A stretch of 44,216 nt of DNA from Roseicyclus sp. (GCA_016763475.1 JAESTV010000210.1:1-44216), one strand, 5' to 3'. Shown: positions 9,883 through 18,444, counted from the stretch's first letter. The notes: generated by a model not told the origin, from the sequence alone. Translations and numbers: made by a program.

Positions 9883-12203
9883 GGGCGGATCACCTCTGCG
9901 TCCTTGTCAGCCAATCGCCACGCCTGATCGCGCCCGGGAAGGTACGGGAGCGGCCAATCCTCTGCGCCACGATCACCGATCTTGGTGGCTTCATGTAACG
10001 TCCAATACGGATCACTCAGATGGGGCCGCCCGACAGCAACCAGATCAGCCCGGCCCGCCATCAGGATCGAGTTGGCGTGATCCGCCTCGAATATATTGCC
10101 GACGGCCATGGTCGGAATGCCGCCCTCATTGCGGATCCGGTCCGAGAATGGGGTTTGGAACATCCGGCCATAGACGGGATCGGCCTCGGTGCTGGTTTGC
10201 CCGGTAGATACGTCGATCAGATCAGCGCCTGCGCCATGGAAGGCCTTTGCGATTTCCACCGCCTCACCCGGCGTCACGCCGGCATCACCAACCCAATCAT
10301 TGGCCGATATCCGCACCGACATCGGCTTGCCTGAGGGCCAGACCGCACGCATGGCCGCGAAGACCTCCAGCGGATAACGCAGGCGGTTCTCCAGATTGCC
10401 GCCATAGGCGTCAGTGCGGATGTTGGAGGTTGGGGAGATGAAGGATGACAGCAGATAGCCATGGGCCGCGTGCATCTCGATCATGTCGAAGTGCGCGCGG
10501 TTGGCCATTTGCGCCGAGGCCACAAATTGCGCCTTCACCCGCGCCATTTCGTCGAGGGTGATCTCGCGCGGTGTGGCGTTGTCCTTGGACCATGGGATCG
10601 CCGAGGCGCTGACGGTTTCCCAATTGTTGCTGGTCAGGGGCGCGTCCATCACCCCCCACCCCACCTGGGTGGAGCCTTTGCGGCCGGAATGGCCGATCTG
10701 GCAGCAGATTTTGGCGTCAGTTTCAGTATGGACGAAATTGGTGAGGCGCGCCCAGGCGGTCTCATGGTCCGGCGCATAAAGACCGGGGCAGCCGGGGGTG
10801 ATACGGGCCTCGGGTGAAACGCAGGTCATCTCGGTGAAAACCAGCCCTGCGCCACCTTTCGCACGTTCGCCGTAGTGGATCAGATGCCAATCAGTTGGCG
10901 CGCCGTCTACGGCTTTGTACTGTGCCATGGGGCTGACAACGATGCGGTTCTTCAGGTCCATTTCGCGCATTGAATATGGTGCGAACATTGGCGCGCGCAC
11001 AGGGGCGCACACGGGGGCAGATGATGGCGCCCCGTCAGGCTTTCCGGCGCCAGTCATGAACCATGTCTCAGCAGACGCGAGCCACTCCGCATCCCGCTCC
11101 CGCAGGTTTTCGTGGCTGATCCGTTGGCTGCGCGTAAGCATGGAGTAGTTCAGTTGCACCGGGTCAAGGTGCAGATAACGCTCCACATTCTCGAACCATT
11201 CCATGGAGTTCCGGGCCGCCGATTGCAAACGCAGAACCTCCAGACGCCGCTCATCCTGGTACCGGGTGAAAGCGGCTTCCAGGGTTGGTTCGGTAGTGAC
11301 ATATTCGGCCAGCGCAATTGCGGATTCAAACGCCAGTTTGGTTCCTGATCCGATTGAAAAATGTGCCGTGGCACTGGCATCGCCCAAAAGCACCACATTG
11401 CCGTGGTGCCAGGTCTCACACAGCACCCGCGGGAACCGAATCCAGGCCGAGCCCCGGATATGGTTGGCGTTTGTCATCAGAGCATGGCCGCCCAGATGTT
11501 TGGCGAATATCCGTTCACAAATTGCGATCGACTCGGCCTGAGCCATGTCCGCAAAGCCAAACCCGTCAAACGTGGTCTGGGAGCATTCCACGATGAACGT
11601 CGCCGTCTCATCATCAAATTGGTAGGCATGGGCCCAGATCCAGCCGTGTTCGGTGTCTTCAAAAATGAAGGTGAACGCGTCGGCGAAGGTTTGCTTGGTG
11701 CCAAGCCAGACAAACTGGCACAGACGTTCATCGACATCCGGTTGAAAGGTGTCGGCGTAAAGCGCGCGGGTTGGTGAATTCAACCCATCACAGGCAACAA
11801 CCAGATCATAATCGGCGCGGTAATCTTCGGCACTTCCGGCCTCGGTCTCGAACCGAAGATCAACCCCAAGTGAGCGCGCCCGGTCTTGCAGCAGCAAAAG
11901 CAGCGCCTTGCGACCGATCCCACAGAAGCCGTGGCCGGACGACACAATCCGCTGGCCGTCTTTGACCAGCGCGACATCGTCCCAATAGGCGAAATGGCTC
12001 CGGATCGCTTCAGCGGATACCGGATCGTTAGCGGCGAGGTTGTCCAGCGACTCATCCGACAGCACCACACCCCAACCAAACGTATCATCGGCGCGGTGGC
12101 GCTCAATCACGCAAACCTCAGCAGACGGGTCGCGCAGCTTCATGGATATCGCAAAATAGAGGCCCGCAGGCCCACCGCCCAAACACACAATCCGCATCAA
12201 CAC
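9879..12203 (-). CDS. Bifunctional FAD monooxygenase / Old-Yellow-Enzyme reductase (2-aminobenzoyl-CoA monooxygenase/reductase or salicylyl-CoA 5-hydroxylase type)
   Basis: 774 aa; N-terminal FAD monooxygenase (IVCLGGGPAGLYFAI, GNVVLLGDASATAHFSIGSGTKLAFE) fused to a C-terminal OYE domain (NRIVVSPMAQYKAVDGAPTDWHLIHYGERAKGGAGLVFTEMT, IEMHAAHGYLLSSFISP). Confidence 0.9.
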   Translation of the reverse strand: MLMRIVCLGGGPAGLYFAISMKLRDPSAEVCVIERHRADDTFGWGVVLSDESLDNLAANDPVSAEAIRSHFAYWDDVALVKDGQRIVSSGHGFCGIGRKALLLLLQDRARSLGVDLRFETEAGSAEDYRADYDLVVACDGLNSPTRALYADTFQPDVDERLCQFVWLGTKQTFADAFTFIFEDTEHGWIWAHAYQFDDETATFIVECSQTTFDGFGFADMAQAESIAICERIFAKHLGGHALMTNANHIRGSAWIRFPRVLCETWHHGNVVLLGDASATAHFSIGSGTKLAFESAIALAEYVTTEPTLEAAFTRYQDERRLEVLRLQSAARNSMEWFENVERYLHLDPVQLNYSMLTRSQRISHENLRERDAEWLASAETWFMTGAGKPDGAPSSAPVCAPVRAPMFAPYSMREMDLKNRIVVSPMAQYKAVDGAPTDWHLIHYGERAKGGAGLVFTEMTCVSPEARITPGCPGLYAPDHETAWARLTNFVHTETDAKICCQIGHSGRKGSTQVGWGVMDAPLTSNNWETVSASAIPWSKDNATPREITLDEMARVKAQFVASAQMANRAHFDMIEMHAAHGYLLSSFISPTSNIRTDAYGGNLENRLRYPLEVFAAMRAVWPSGKPMSVRISANDWVGDAGVTPGEAVEIAKAFHGAGADLIDVSTGQTSTEADPVYGRMFQTPFSDRIRNEGGIPTMAVGNIFEADHANSILMAGRADLVAVGRPHLSDPYWTLHEATKIGDRGAEDWPLPYLPGRDQAWRLADKDAEVIRP

Positions 12204-12244
12204 CCCCTTTGATTGTGGTGATGATCGCAGGTTTGGAATTTATC

Positions 12245-12268
12245 TCAAGCCTAAAGTTTCAGGCTTGA
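12245..12268. promoter_or_regulatory. Near-perfect palindrome, candidate operator for the aminobenzoyl-CoA operon
   Basis: TCAAGCCTaAAgtTTcAGGCTTGA, 8-bp arms, 42 bp upstream of the first gene of a MarR-containing operon. Confidence 0.5.
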
Positions 12269-12273
12269 AGTAT

Positions 12274-12645
12274 TTAGGGTGCGCCGATCTTCAACTGGTC
12301 CCCGGACACAACCACCGGCACCGGGTCCAACGCGCAGCCCTGCCCATGCCCATCCACGCCCGCGCCGGTGCAGGCATCAAATCCGGCATCATGGTTGGAA
12401 CACCGCAGCACCCCGCCGTCAGCAGACAGGATATTTTCGGACCGCCAGTCAAGCGGCAGAAACTGGTGCGGACAGGCGTTCACATAAGCCCGCAGGCCGT
12501 CACCTGACGCCACAAGGATCAGGGGGAAGCCATTGAGGTCAAAGCTTTTCACGCCGGTTTGCGGGACGTCAGCTGCTGGACAGATAACGGTGCCGGGCGC
12601 TGGCGCATTTGGGAAGGTTGTCCAGGCGGTGTGGTTCATCTCCAT
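12274..12645 (-). CDS. Rieske [2Fe-2S] ferredoxin-like protein
   Basis: CPHQFLPLDWR...GVLRCSNHDAGFDACTGAG (CxH...CxxH Rieske ligands); start overlaps the stop of the ABC permease gene (12645). Confidence 0.85.
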   Translation of the reverse strand: MEMNHTAWTTFPNAPAPGTVICPAADVPQTGVKSFDLNGFPLILVASGDGLRAYVNACPHQFLPLDWRSENILSADGGVLRCSNHDAGFDACTGAGVDGHGQGCALDPVPVVVSGDQLKIGAP

Positions 12646-13571
12646 CACCCCCCAGCCGCCACGCCAACCCGACCGCGCGCCGGGCCAAACAGACAGGTGA
12701 GGCCCAGGATCGCCCCGGAAACCGCCGCCACCATTCCAGCCGCTGATACGGAACTGGCAGCCCCGATCCAGATCGGTCCATACCCTGCCAATACATAGCC
12801 GAGGATCGCCGATAGCACTGCAAACAGCAGGCTCCACGCCACCTGGATACCAAGGCGGTTGGTCATCAGGCGGGCAGCGGCAGGTGGGCAGATGAACATG
12901 GCAATGACGATAATCGACCCCACCGCATCAAAAGCCGCAACGGCAGCGGCGGCGGCAGCTGTCACCAGCCCAAGGCCGATCAGGTTTACCGGCAGGCCCA
13001 TGGCGCGGGCAAAGCCTTCATCAAAACTCGCAAGCTTCAAAGGCCGCCAGAAGATCATTGTGAGCAACCCGATGATCGCGGCAATAAGAGCCATACGCGG
13101 CAACTCTTCCGGAAGGTGAGCCAGCGCCACGGGGTCAAGTAATGAGCCCCAGCCATCAGCGCGCAACCAGATAAGCTGCTCCAGATTACCCATCAGAGCG
13201 TGCTCCACATCAAGGTGGACAGAGGATGTGTCCGATTGCTCCAGCAACAAGACGCCACCTGCAAACATTGAGGTGAAAACAACACCCATGGCGGCACCGG
13301 GTTCGATCTTGCCAACCCGGCGGACGACCTCGATCAAGACCACCGCAACCAGCGCCGCCCCAGCCGCACCAAGCAACATCGGCCCGGTTGTCACCACACC
13401 AGTGATAAGGAACGCCACAACGATGCCGGGCAAAACCACGTGAGATATCGCGTCGCCGATCAGTGCCTGACGGCGCAGGATCAGAAAGTTGCCGGGCAAC
13501 GCGCAGGCCACCGCAGCGAAAATGCCGATCAGGATCGGCGTCAGCGAGAACTGGACAAATTCGGCCCCCAT
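12645..13571 (-). CDS. sitD: Metal (Mn/Zn/Fe) ABC transporter permease
   Basis: 308 aa ABC-3 family permease; FLILRRQALIGDAISHVVLPGIVVAFL. Confidence 0.85.
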   Translation of the reverse strand: MGAEFVQFSLTPILIGIFAAVACALPGNFLILRRQALIGDAISHVVLPGIVVAFLITGVVTTGPMLLGAAGAALVAVVLIEVVRRVGKIEPGAAMGVVFTSMFAGGVLLLEQSDTSSVHLDVEHALMGNLEQLIWLRADGWGSLLDPVALAHLPEELPRMALIAAIIGLLTMIFWRPLKLASFDEGFARAMGLPVNLIGLGLVTAAAAAAVAAFDAVGSIIVIAMFICPPAAARLMTNRLGIQVAWSLLFAVLSAILGYVLAGYGPIWIGAASSVSAAGMVAAVSGAILGLTCLFGPARGRVGVAAGG

Positions 13572-14777
13572 CTACACCCCCTCCGCTGCTGGCAATCCGG
13601 CATCAAATTGCGCGATCTCATCGCGGGTGAAGACCTCGTCTATCGGGGTAAGGCCATCATATCGCCCAATCAGGGCGGTGTCGTGGTGCAAGCGGCGGGC
13701 GATCGACCAGCGCCGCTCGTCACGGGCAACCCTGGTGCTGGCGATGCCACCTTTGTCGGTGGCGACACCATCAGCCCGCATCAGGCCTTCACGCCGCAGA
13801 ATCCTGAGGGTCAGTGGATCGTGAACAGGCTCGGAGCGGCTAAGCGCCAACAGGCCCTGGCGGCGATGCACCCGCGCCTGAAATGCACGCCGCGCCAGGA
13901 TGGACGCCAAGACGCCACGGGCCGGAGCAAACAGCAATGACAGCGAAAACAGCCCGGCAGAGATCAGCACAATGATTGGCCCGGTCGGCAAATCAGGTGC
14001 AGAGGCAGACAGCGCCGCCCCCACCCAACCGGACACCGCGCCGATCACACCTGCCGCCCACACAACGGTTTCGGCCCGCTCCGACCAGAACCGCGCGGTG
14101 ACAGGGGGGATAATCAACAAGGCCACAATCAGGATCAGGCCCACCAGTTTGAGGCCAATCACCGTGACAGCCAACACCAGCCCCACCATCGCCAGATCAA
14201 CGCGGCGCACATTCATCCCGCGCGCTGCCGCAAATCCGGGATCAAACGCCACCATCGTCATTGGCCGGCGCAGCAGCCAGATGATGGCGACAACAGCCGC
14301 CCCGCCGCCCGCGATCAGGACCGCATCCTGAAACAACATACCGGCGGTGGACCCAAGCAAGAAACCCTCAAGCCCCGCCTGCCGCCCCTGGCTCATGGAT
14401 TGGATGATGGTGAGCAGCACAATGCCGATGCCAAAGAACACAGACAGGATTGCGCCGATGGCGGCGTCTTCGGACAGGCGGGTGCGGCGCACCATCCATT
14501 CCACCCCCAACAGCCCCAACCAAGCCGTAATGGCAGACCCCAGAAGCAGCCCCGGAAGACTGCGCCCGTCACCGCCAAGGGCCACCATGACGATAAACGC
14601 CAGACCAACCCCCGGCAGAGTTGCGTGGGCGACGGCATCTGACACCAGCGCGCGTTTGCGCAGGAACAGAAAGCTGCCGCCAGCACCCGCAGCAAAGCCC
14701 AACAGCGCCGCGCCCAACGCCACCAACGCAGCGTTATACCCGGCTTGCAGAAAAAGAGCGTTCAGGAACGTTGCCAT
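13572..14777 (-). CDS. sitC: Metal ABC transporter permease with C-terminal cytoplasmic winged-helix-like extension
   Basis: 401 aa; FLFLRKRALVSDAVAHATLPGVGLAFI plus about 100 aa soluble C-terminus (RRQGLLALSRSEPVHDPLTLRILRREGLMRADG...). Confidence 0.85.
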   Translation of the reverse strand: MATFLNALFLQAGYNAALVALGAALLGFAAGAGGSFLFLRKRALVSDAVAHATLPGVGLAFIVMVALGGDGRSLPGLLLGSAITAWLGLLGVEWMVRRTRLSEDAAIGAILSVFFGIGIVLLTIIQSMSQGRQAGLEGFLLGSTAGMLFQDAVLIAGGGAAVVAIIWLLRRPMTMVAFDPGFAAARGMNVRRVDLAMVGLVLAVTVIGLKLVGLILIVALLIIPPVTARFWSERAETVVWAAGVIGAVSGWVGAALSASAPDLPTGPIIVLISAGLFSLSLLFAPARGVLASILARRAFQARVHRRQGLLALSRSEPVHDPLTLRILRREGLMRADGVATDKGGIASTRVARDERRWSIARRLHHDTALIGRYDGLTPIDEVFTRDEIAQFDAGLPAAEGV

Positions 14778-15572
14778 CTAGGTGCCCACCAATGCCAAAC
14801 CCTCGATCTGGAGGGCACCAAGGCGGCCACCATAGGTCTCGGACAGGGTGTCGGCGGTGAAAGCCGTGGCAATCGGGCCTTCGGCAATGCGGCGCAAGTT
14901 CACCAGTAAAACATGGTCGAAATAGGCGGACACAGTGCTGAGATCATGGTGCACGGCAACAACGCTGCGCCCCTCAGCTTTCAGGGATTTCAGAACCTCG
15001 ATAATCGCGGCTTCGGTTGCGGCATCAACACCTGCGAATGGCTCATCCAGGAGAAACAGATCGGCATCCTGCGCCAGCGCGCGGGCCAGAAAAACCCGCT
15101 GTTGCTGGCCGCCAGATAGCTGCCCGATCTGACGATCCGCAAAGTCGGCCATGCCGACACGGTCCAGACAGGCCCGCGCGCGGGCCCTGTGCGCGCCGCT
15201 GATCCGCCGCCAAAGGCCGATCTGACCGTAAAGGCCCATCAGCACCACATCAATTGCAGTTGTCGGAAAGTCCCAGTCCACGCTGGCGCGTTGGGGTACA
15301 TAGGCGATCCGGTCGCGGGCACGATTCACGTCGTGGCCAAAAATTGTGACCTCCCCCGAGACCCGCGGAATCAGGCCAAGCGCTGCCTTGAGGAACGTGG
15401 ATTTACCCGCCCCGTTAGGGCCAACAATGGCTGACATCGCCCCCGCCGGGAAGCTGGCATCAAGCGAAAACAGCGCCGGTTTCTCGCCGTAAGATACAGT
15501 TAAGCCACGCACAGCCAAGGGGCTTGCGGGATCAAGTGTGGCGGGTGATGTGACCACGTGCAGGTCGCTCAT
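14778..15572 (-). CDS. sitB: Metal ABC transporter ATP-binding protein
   Basis: 264 aa; VGPNGAGKSTFLKA, LSGGQQQRVFLARALAQDADLFLLDEPFAGVDA. Confidence 0.92.
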   Translation of the reverse strand: MSDLHVVTSPATLDPASPLAVRGLTVSYGEKPALFSLDASFPAGAMSAIVGPNGAGKSTFLKAALGLIPRVSGEVTIFGHDVNRARDRIAYVPQRASVDWDFPTTAIDVVLMGLYGQIGLWRRISGAHRARARACLDRVGMADFADRQIGQLSGGQQQRVFLARALAQDADLFLLDEPFAGVDAATEAAIIEVLKSLKAEGRSVVAVHHDLSTVSAYFDHVLLVNLRRIAEGPIATAFTADTLSETYGGRLGALQIEGLALVGT

Positions 15573-16525
15573 TGTAACAATCCTTGCATCCCACCATCGG
15601 GCACATCGCCGCCAAGGGCACGTGCAATCGTGGTGACGTTATGGTCAATCATCCCAATCCAGGTGCCTTCATAGGTGCCGTCCGGCCCCATCGCGTCTGA
15701 ATACAACTCGCCGCCGATGACCACCTCATGACCACGTGCCGCCGCCCCTTCGATGAGCGCGCGGATGTTGCGATCCGAGACCGAGCTTTCGACAAAAACC
15801 GCATGAATATTTCGCGCAACAAGCATATCCACCAACGCGCCCATCCGTTGCAGGCCAGCCTCGGATTCCGTGGACATCCCCTGGATACCAATGACCTCAA
15901 TGCCATATGCTGCTCCAAAATAGCGGAAAGCATCGTGGGCGGTCAGCAACACACGAGAGCCATCGGGCACACTGGACAGGACCTCGTGTGAATAGGTGAT
16001 CAACCCGTCGATCTCAGTTTGAAGGCTGGCCGCATTGGCGGCAAACACATCCGCAGAGGTCGGCATTGCTTCGGATAACACACCTTCAATGCGCTGCACC
16101 ACATCAGCCCAAATTGCGGGGTCCATCCAGACATGTGGATCAAAAAGATCCGGATACGCCTCGGACCCCAACAACAGATCGCGCGAAAGGGATTCGGCCA
16201 CCGGAACCACAGTGTTGGTCTCTGCCAGCTCCAGCAAGAACCCCTCCATCTGCGATTCCAGATACAGGCCGTGCCACAAGACAAGATCTGCCCGCGCCGT
16301 GGCCACAATGTCAGATCTGGTCTGGCGGTAGGAGTGTGGGTCCACCCCTGCCCCCATAAGCGCCTGAACCTGCACCAATTCCCCGCCGATTTGGCGTGCA
16401 GCGTCAGCGATCATGCCGGTGGTGGCCACGATGCTAACCGGTTCGATGCTAACCGGTTCATTGGCCTGCGCCGTCGCGGGCAACAGGGTCGCTGTTAGGG
16501 CAAGGGTCGCAAAGGCGCGTTTCAT
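15569..16525 (-). CDS. sitA: Metal ABC transporter periplasmic substrate-binding protein (ZnuA/SitA/TroA cluster A-I)
   Basis: Signal peptide MKRAFATLALTATLLPATAQA; GMIADAARQIGGELVQVQALMGAGVDPHSYRQTRSD, HDAFRYFGAAYGIEVIGIQGMSTESE. Confidence 0.9.
   Translation of the reverse strand: MKRAFATLALTATLLPATAQANEPVSIEPVSIVATTGMIADAARQIGGELVQVQALMGAGVDPHSYRQTRSDIVATARADLVLWHGLYLESQMEGFLLELAETNTVVPVAESLSRDLLLGSEAYPDLFDPHVWMDPAIWADVVQRIEGVLSEAMPTSADVFAANAASLQTEIDGLITYSHEVLSSVPDGSRVLLTAHDAFRYFGAAYGIEVIGIQGMSTESEAGLQRMGALVDMLVARNIHAVFVESSVSDRNIRALIEGAAARGHEVVIGGELYSDAMGPDGTYEGTWIGMIDHNVTTIARALGGDVPDGGMQGLLQ
16430..16459. repeat. Perfect 15-bp tandem duplication in sitA (EPVSI x2)
   Basis: gatgctaaccggttc repeated twice without spacer; encodes EPVSIEPVSI immediately after the signal peptide. 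Confidence 0.95.
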
Positions 16526-16530
16526 GTATT

Positions 16531-16581
16531 GATCTCCATCAGGGACGTCCATTGGGGATCTCCATCAAGGACGTCCGATGG
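16531..16581. repeat. 26-bp-period tandem duplication of the sitA leader
   Basis: gatctccatcagggacgtccattgg (16531-16555) and gatctccatcaaggacgtccgatgg (16557-16581). Confidence 0.9.
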
Positions 16582-16590
16582 ATGGTTATA

Positions 16591-16635
16591 TGAGAGTCAT
16601 TCGCAAAAGATCAAGGCAATTGCGAATGAGTTGCA
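16591..16635. promoter_or_regulatory. Two candidate Fur-family (Mur/Fur-like) operators upstream of sitA
   Basis: TGAGAGT-C-ATTCGCA (16591-16605) and TGCGAAT-G-AGTTGCA (16621-16635), 7-1-7 imperfect dyads, 30 bp centre to centre; together they contain the perfect 10-bp inverted repeat TCATTCGCAA/TTGCGAATGA. Confidence 0.6.
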
Positions 16636-16664
16636 ATAGCGCGACTTTGCCGTTTCAGACAGAG

Positions 16665-17987
16665 TTACGAAATATAGTGCAAATTCTTGAATTTACGCCG
16701 AAATACCGCGGTTTCAGTTGCCAGAGCCTCTGGCGCGTCACTTCGAAGCGCGCGGGCAATCAAACTGGCCAGCGTATCAATATCGCCGTCCTCCTGCCCA
16801 AATCCCCAGCGCACAAGTTCCGGGGTGCCAAAGCGGATCGCGTTCATGTCACCGGGAATGTCCGGCCCCGGAATGCCAATCCCACAGGCAATCAACCCGG
16901 CGCGGTACAGGTGTTTTGAGGCCATCTGCCCGCCAGAAAATTCATAGGCGGGGATCGCAAACTGGTGGCTTTCCGTCGGGCCACGTGTGGTTTCGAACAT
17001 TGGAATACCTTGCGCCTTCAGGGCGTTGGCCAATCGCTGCGCCACCCGGATCATCTCAGCCGCATACCCCCGCCCATGCTCACGCCAATCCAGCAAGCTG
17101 CGCGCCAATGCGGCGGATTTTGAGGCATCAAAATTTGCGGTCATACCCGGAAAGGCGATGGCATCCAGGCGTTCTGCGATCCCGGCGTCGTTGGTGAGCA
17201 GCAGGCCGCCCGCTGGCCCGCCCAGGCTTTTGTAGGTGCTCATCGTCATCAGATCTGCGCCCTCAGCCAGTGGATCAGGCCAGGCCCGTCCCGCGAACAG
17301 GCCACATTGGTGTGCTGCATCCATCAAGACTTTGGCGCCGACGCGATCCGCGATCTCTCGCACCTCAGCCACGGGATGGGGCAAAAGGTTGAGGGAGCCG
17401 CCAACAGTTATCAACGAAACGGAATGATCTGCGACCATTTTAGCCAGACCGGGTAAATCAATGGAATAATTCTCGCCATTGATCGGAGCTTCAAGGATAT
17501 TCAACCCAAACAGCCCCGCACAGCCCGCCGAATGGTGGGTGACGTGGCCGCCGATCGACGCGGGCGGCACAATGATGGTGTCCCCCGGTTTGCAGGTCGC
17601 CATGAACCCGTAAAGGTTTGCCATCGCGCCGGAAGCGACACGGATCTCGGCGTAACGGGCCTGAAAAATTTCGGCGGCAAGTTCAGCCGCTATCACCTCG
17701 GCCTCTTCAACCGCTTCCAGCCCCATTTCGTACTTGTCACCGGGATAGCCGAGTGATGGGCGTGATCCCATCCCATTGGACAACAGCGCCTCGGCCGCCG
17801 GGTTCATGATGTTGGTCGCAGGGTTGAGGTTGAAGCAGGTGTCCTGGTGAATGCGGCGGTTCTCAGTGCCAAGCGCGGTGAGGCGGGCGGCGATATCAGC
17901 GCTTGCGGTGTTGGCGGTTTTGGCTGCGATGCGCTGAACGAGGGCTTCGGAAGCGGCGGGCACCCATGGGCGGTTGGAGAGGGTCAT
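16665..17987 (-). CDS. PLP-dependent fold-type I enzyme, serine hydroxymethyltransferase-like
   Basis: Start at MTLSNRPWVP; NIMNPAAEALLSNGMGSRPSLGYPGDKYEMGLEAVEEAE (SHMT-like), MSTYKSLGGPAGGLLLTND (PLP lysine). Confidence 0.82.
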   Translation of the reverse strand: MTLSNRPWVPAASEALVQRIAAKTANTASADIAARLTALGTENRRIHQDTCFNLNPATNIMNPAAEALLSNGMGSRPSLGYPGDKYEMGLEAVEEAEVIAAELAAEIFQARYAEIRVASGAMANLYGFMATCKPGDTIIVPPASIGGHVTHHSAGCAGLFGLNILEAPINGENYSIDLPGLAKMVADHSVSLITVGGSLNLLPHPVAEVREIADRVGAKVLMDAAHQCGLFAGRAWPDPLAEGADLMTMSTYKSLGGPAGGLLLTNDAGIAERLDAIAFPGMTANFDASKSAALARSLLDWREHGRGYAAEMIRVAQRLANALKAQGIPMFETTRGPTESHQFAIPAYEFSGGQMASKHLYRAGLIACGIGIPGPDIPGDMNAIRFGTPELVRWGFGQEDGDIDTLASLIARALRSDAPEALATETAVFRRKFKNLHYIS

Positions 17988-18087
17988 GAAACAGGCCTTT
18001 GCTGGTCGAGGTGCGGGGATCATGGCGGCTGGGCGTGGGCGCTGCAAACCAGATAATCTGCAAACCTGTGTCAGGAAACCTAGGCCT

Positions 18088-18385
18088 GTGTCAGTTGCCC
18101 CTCCGCACCCGAAATTGCCGGTGCTGAACAGGTTACGCGCCTTTGAAGCGGCGGCGAGGTGTGGCGGGTTTCGTGTGGCGGCGGCAGAGTTGTGCGCCAC
18201 ACCTGCCGCCGTGTCGCACTCTATCCGCCCATTGGAGGTGTGGGCGGGGGCACGTTGTTTGTGCGCCAAAGCAATGGGGTGGCTTTTTCCGGGCATGGCA
18301 CGGGCATGGCGCGGGGATGGCGCGAGCAGTTGCTCACGCATTGTTGGCGGGTTGCGCGATCTGTATGTCAGAAAACCGCAGCAAT
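18088..18385 (+). pseudogene. Degraded, truncated LysR-family (GcvA-type) regulator fragment
   Basis: Frame 1: PKLPVLNRLRAFEAAARCGGFRVAAAELCATPAAVSHSIRPLE (LysR HTH); continues in another frame as GGGTLFVRQSNGVAFSGHGTGMARGWREQLLTHCWRVARSV; effector-binding domain absent. Confidence 0.75.
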
Positions 18386-18444
18386 GATCGGCAAGCTGGC
18401 GGGCTTGCCATCAGTGACGTGCGGCAATTGTGGCAGCTTGGGTG

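Noticed and set aside
9200-10207. 335-aa plus-strand ORF antisense to SDR and ACMR genes
   Set aside because: Ser/Ala/Pro/Arg-rich shadow ORF typical of high-GC DNA.
16665-18341. 558-aa form of the PLP enzyme with long N-terminal extension
   Set aside because: First approx. 118 residues overlap the LysR remnant and show no domain; start at MTLSNRPWVP (17987) is more plausible.
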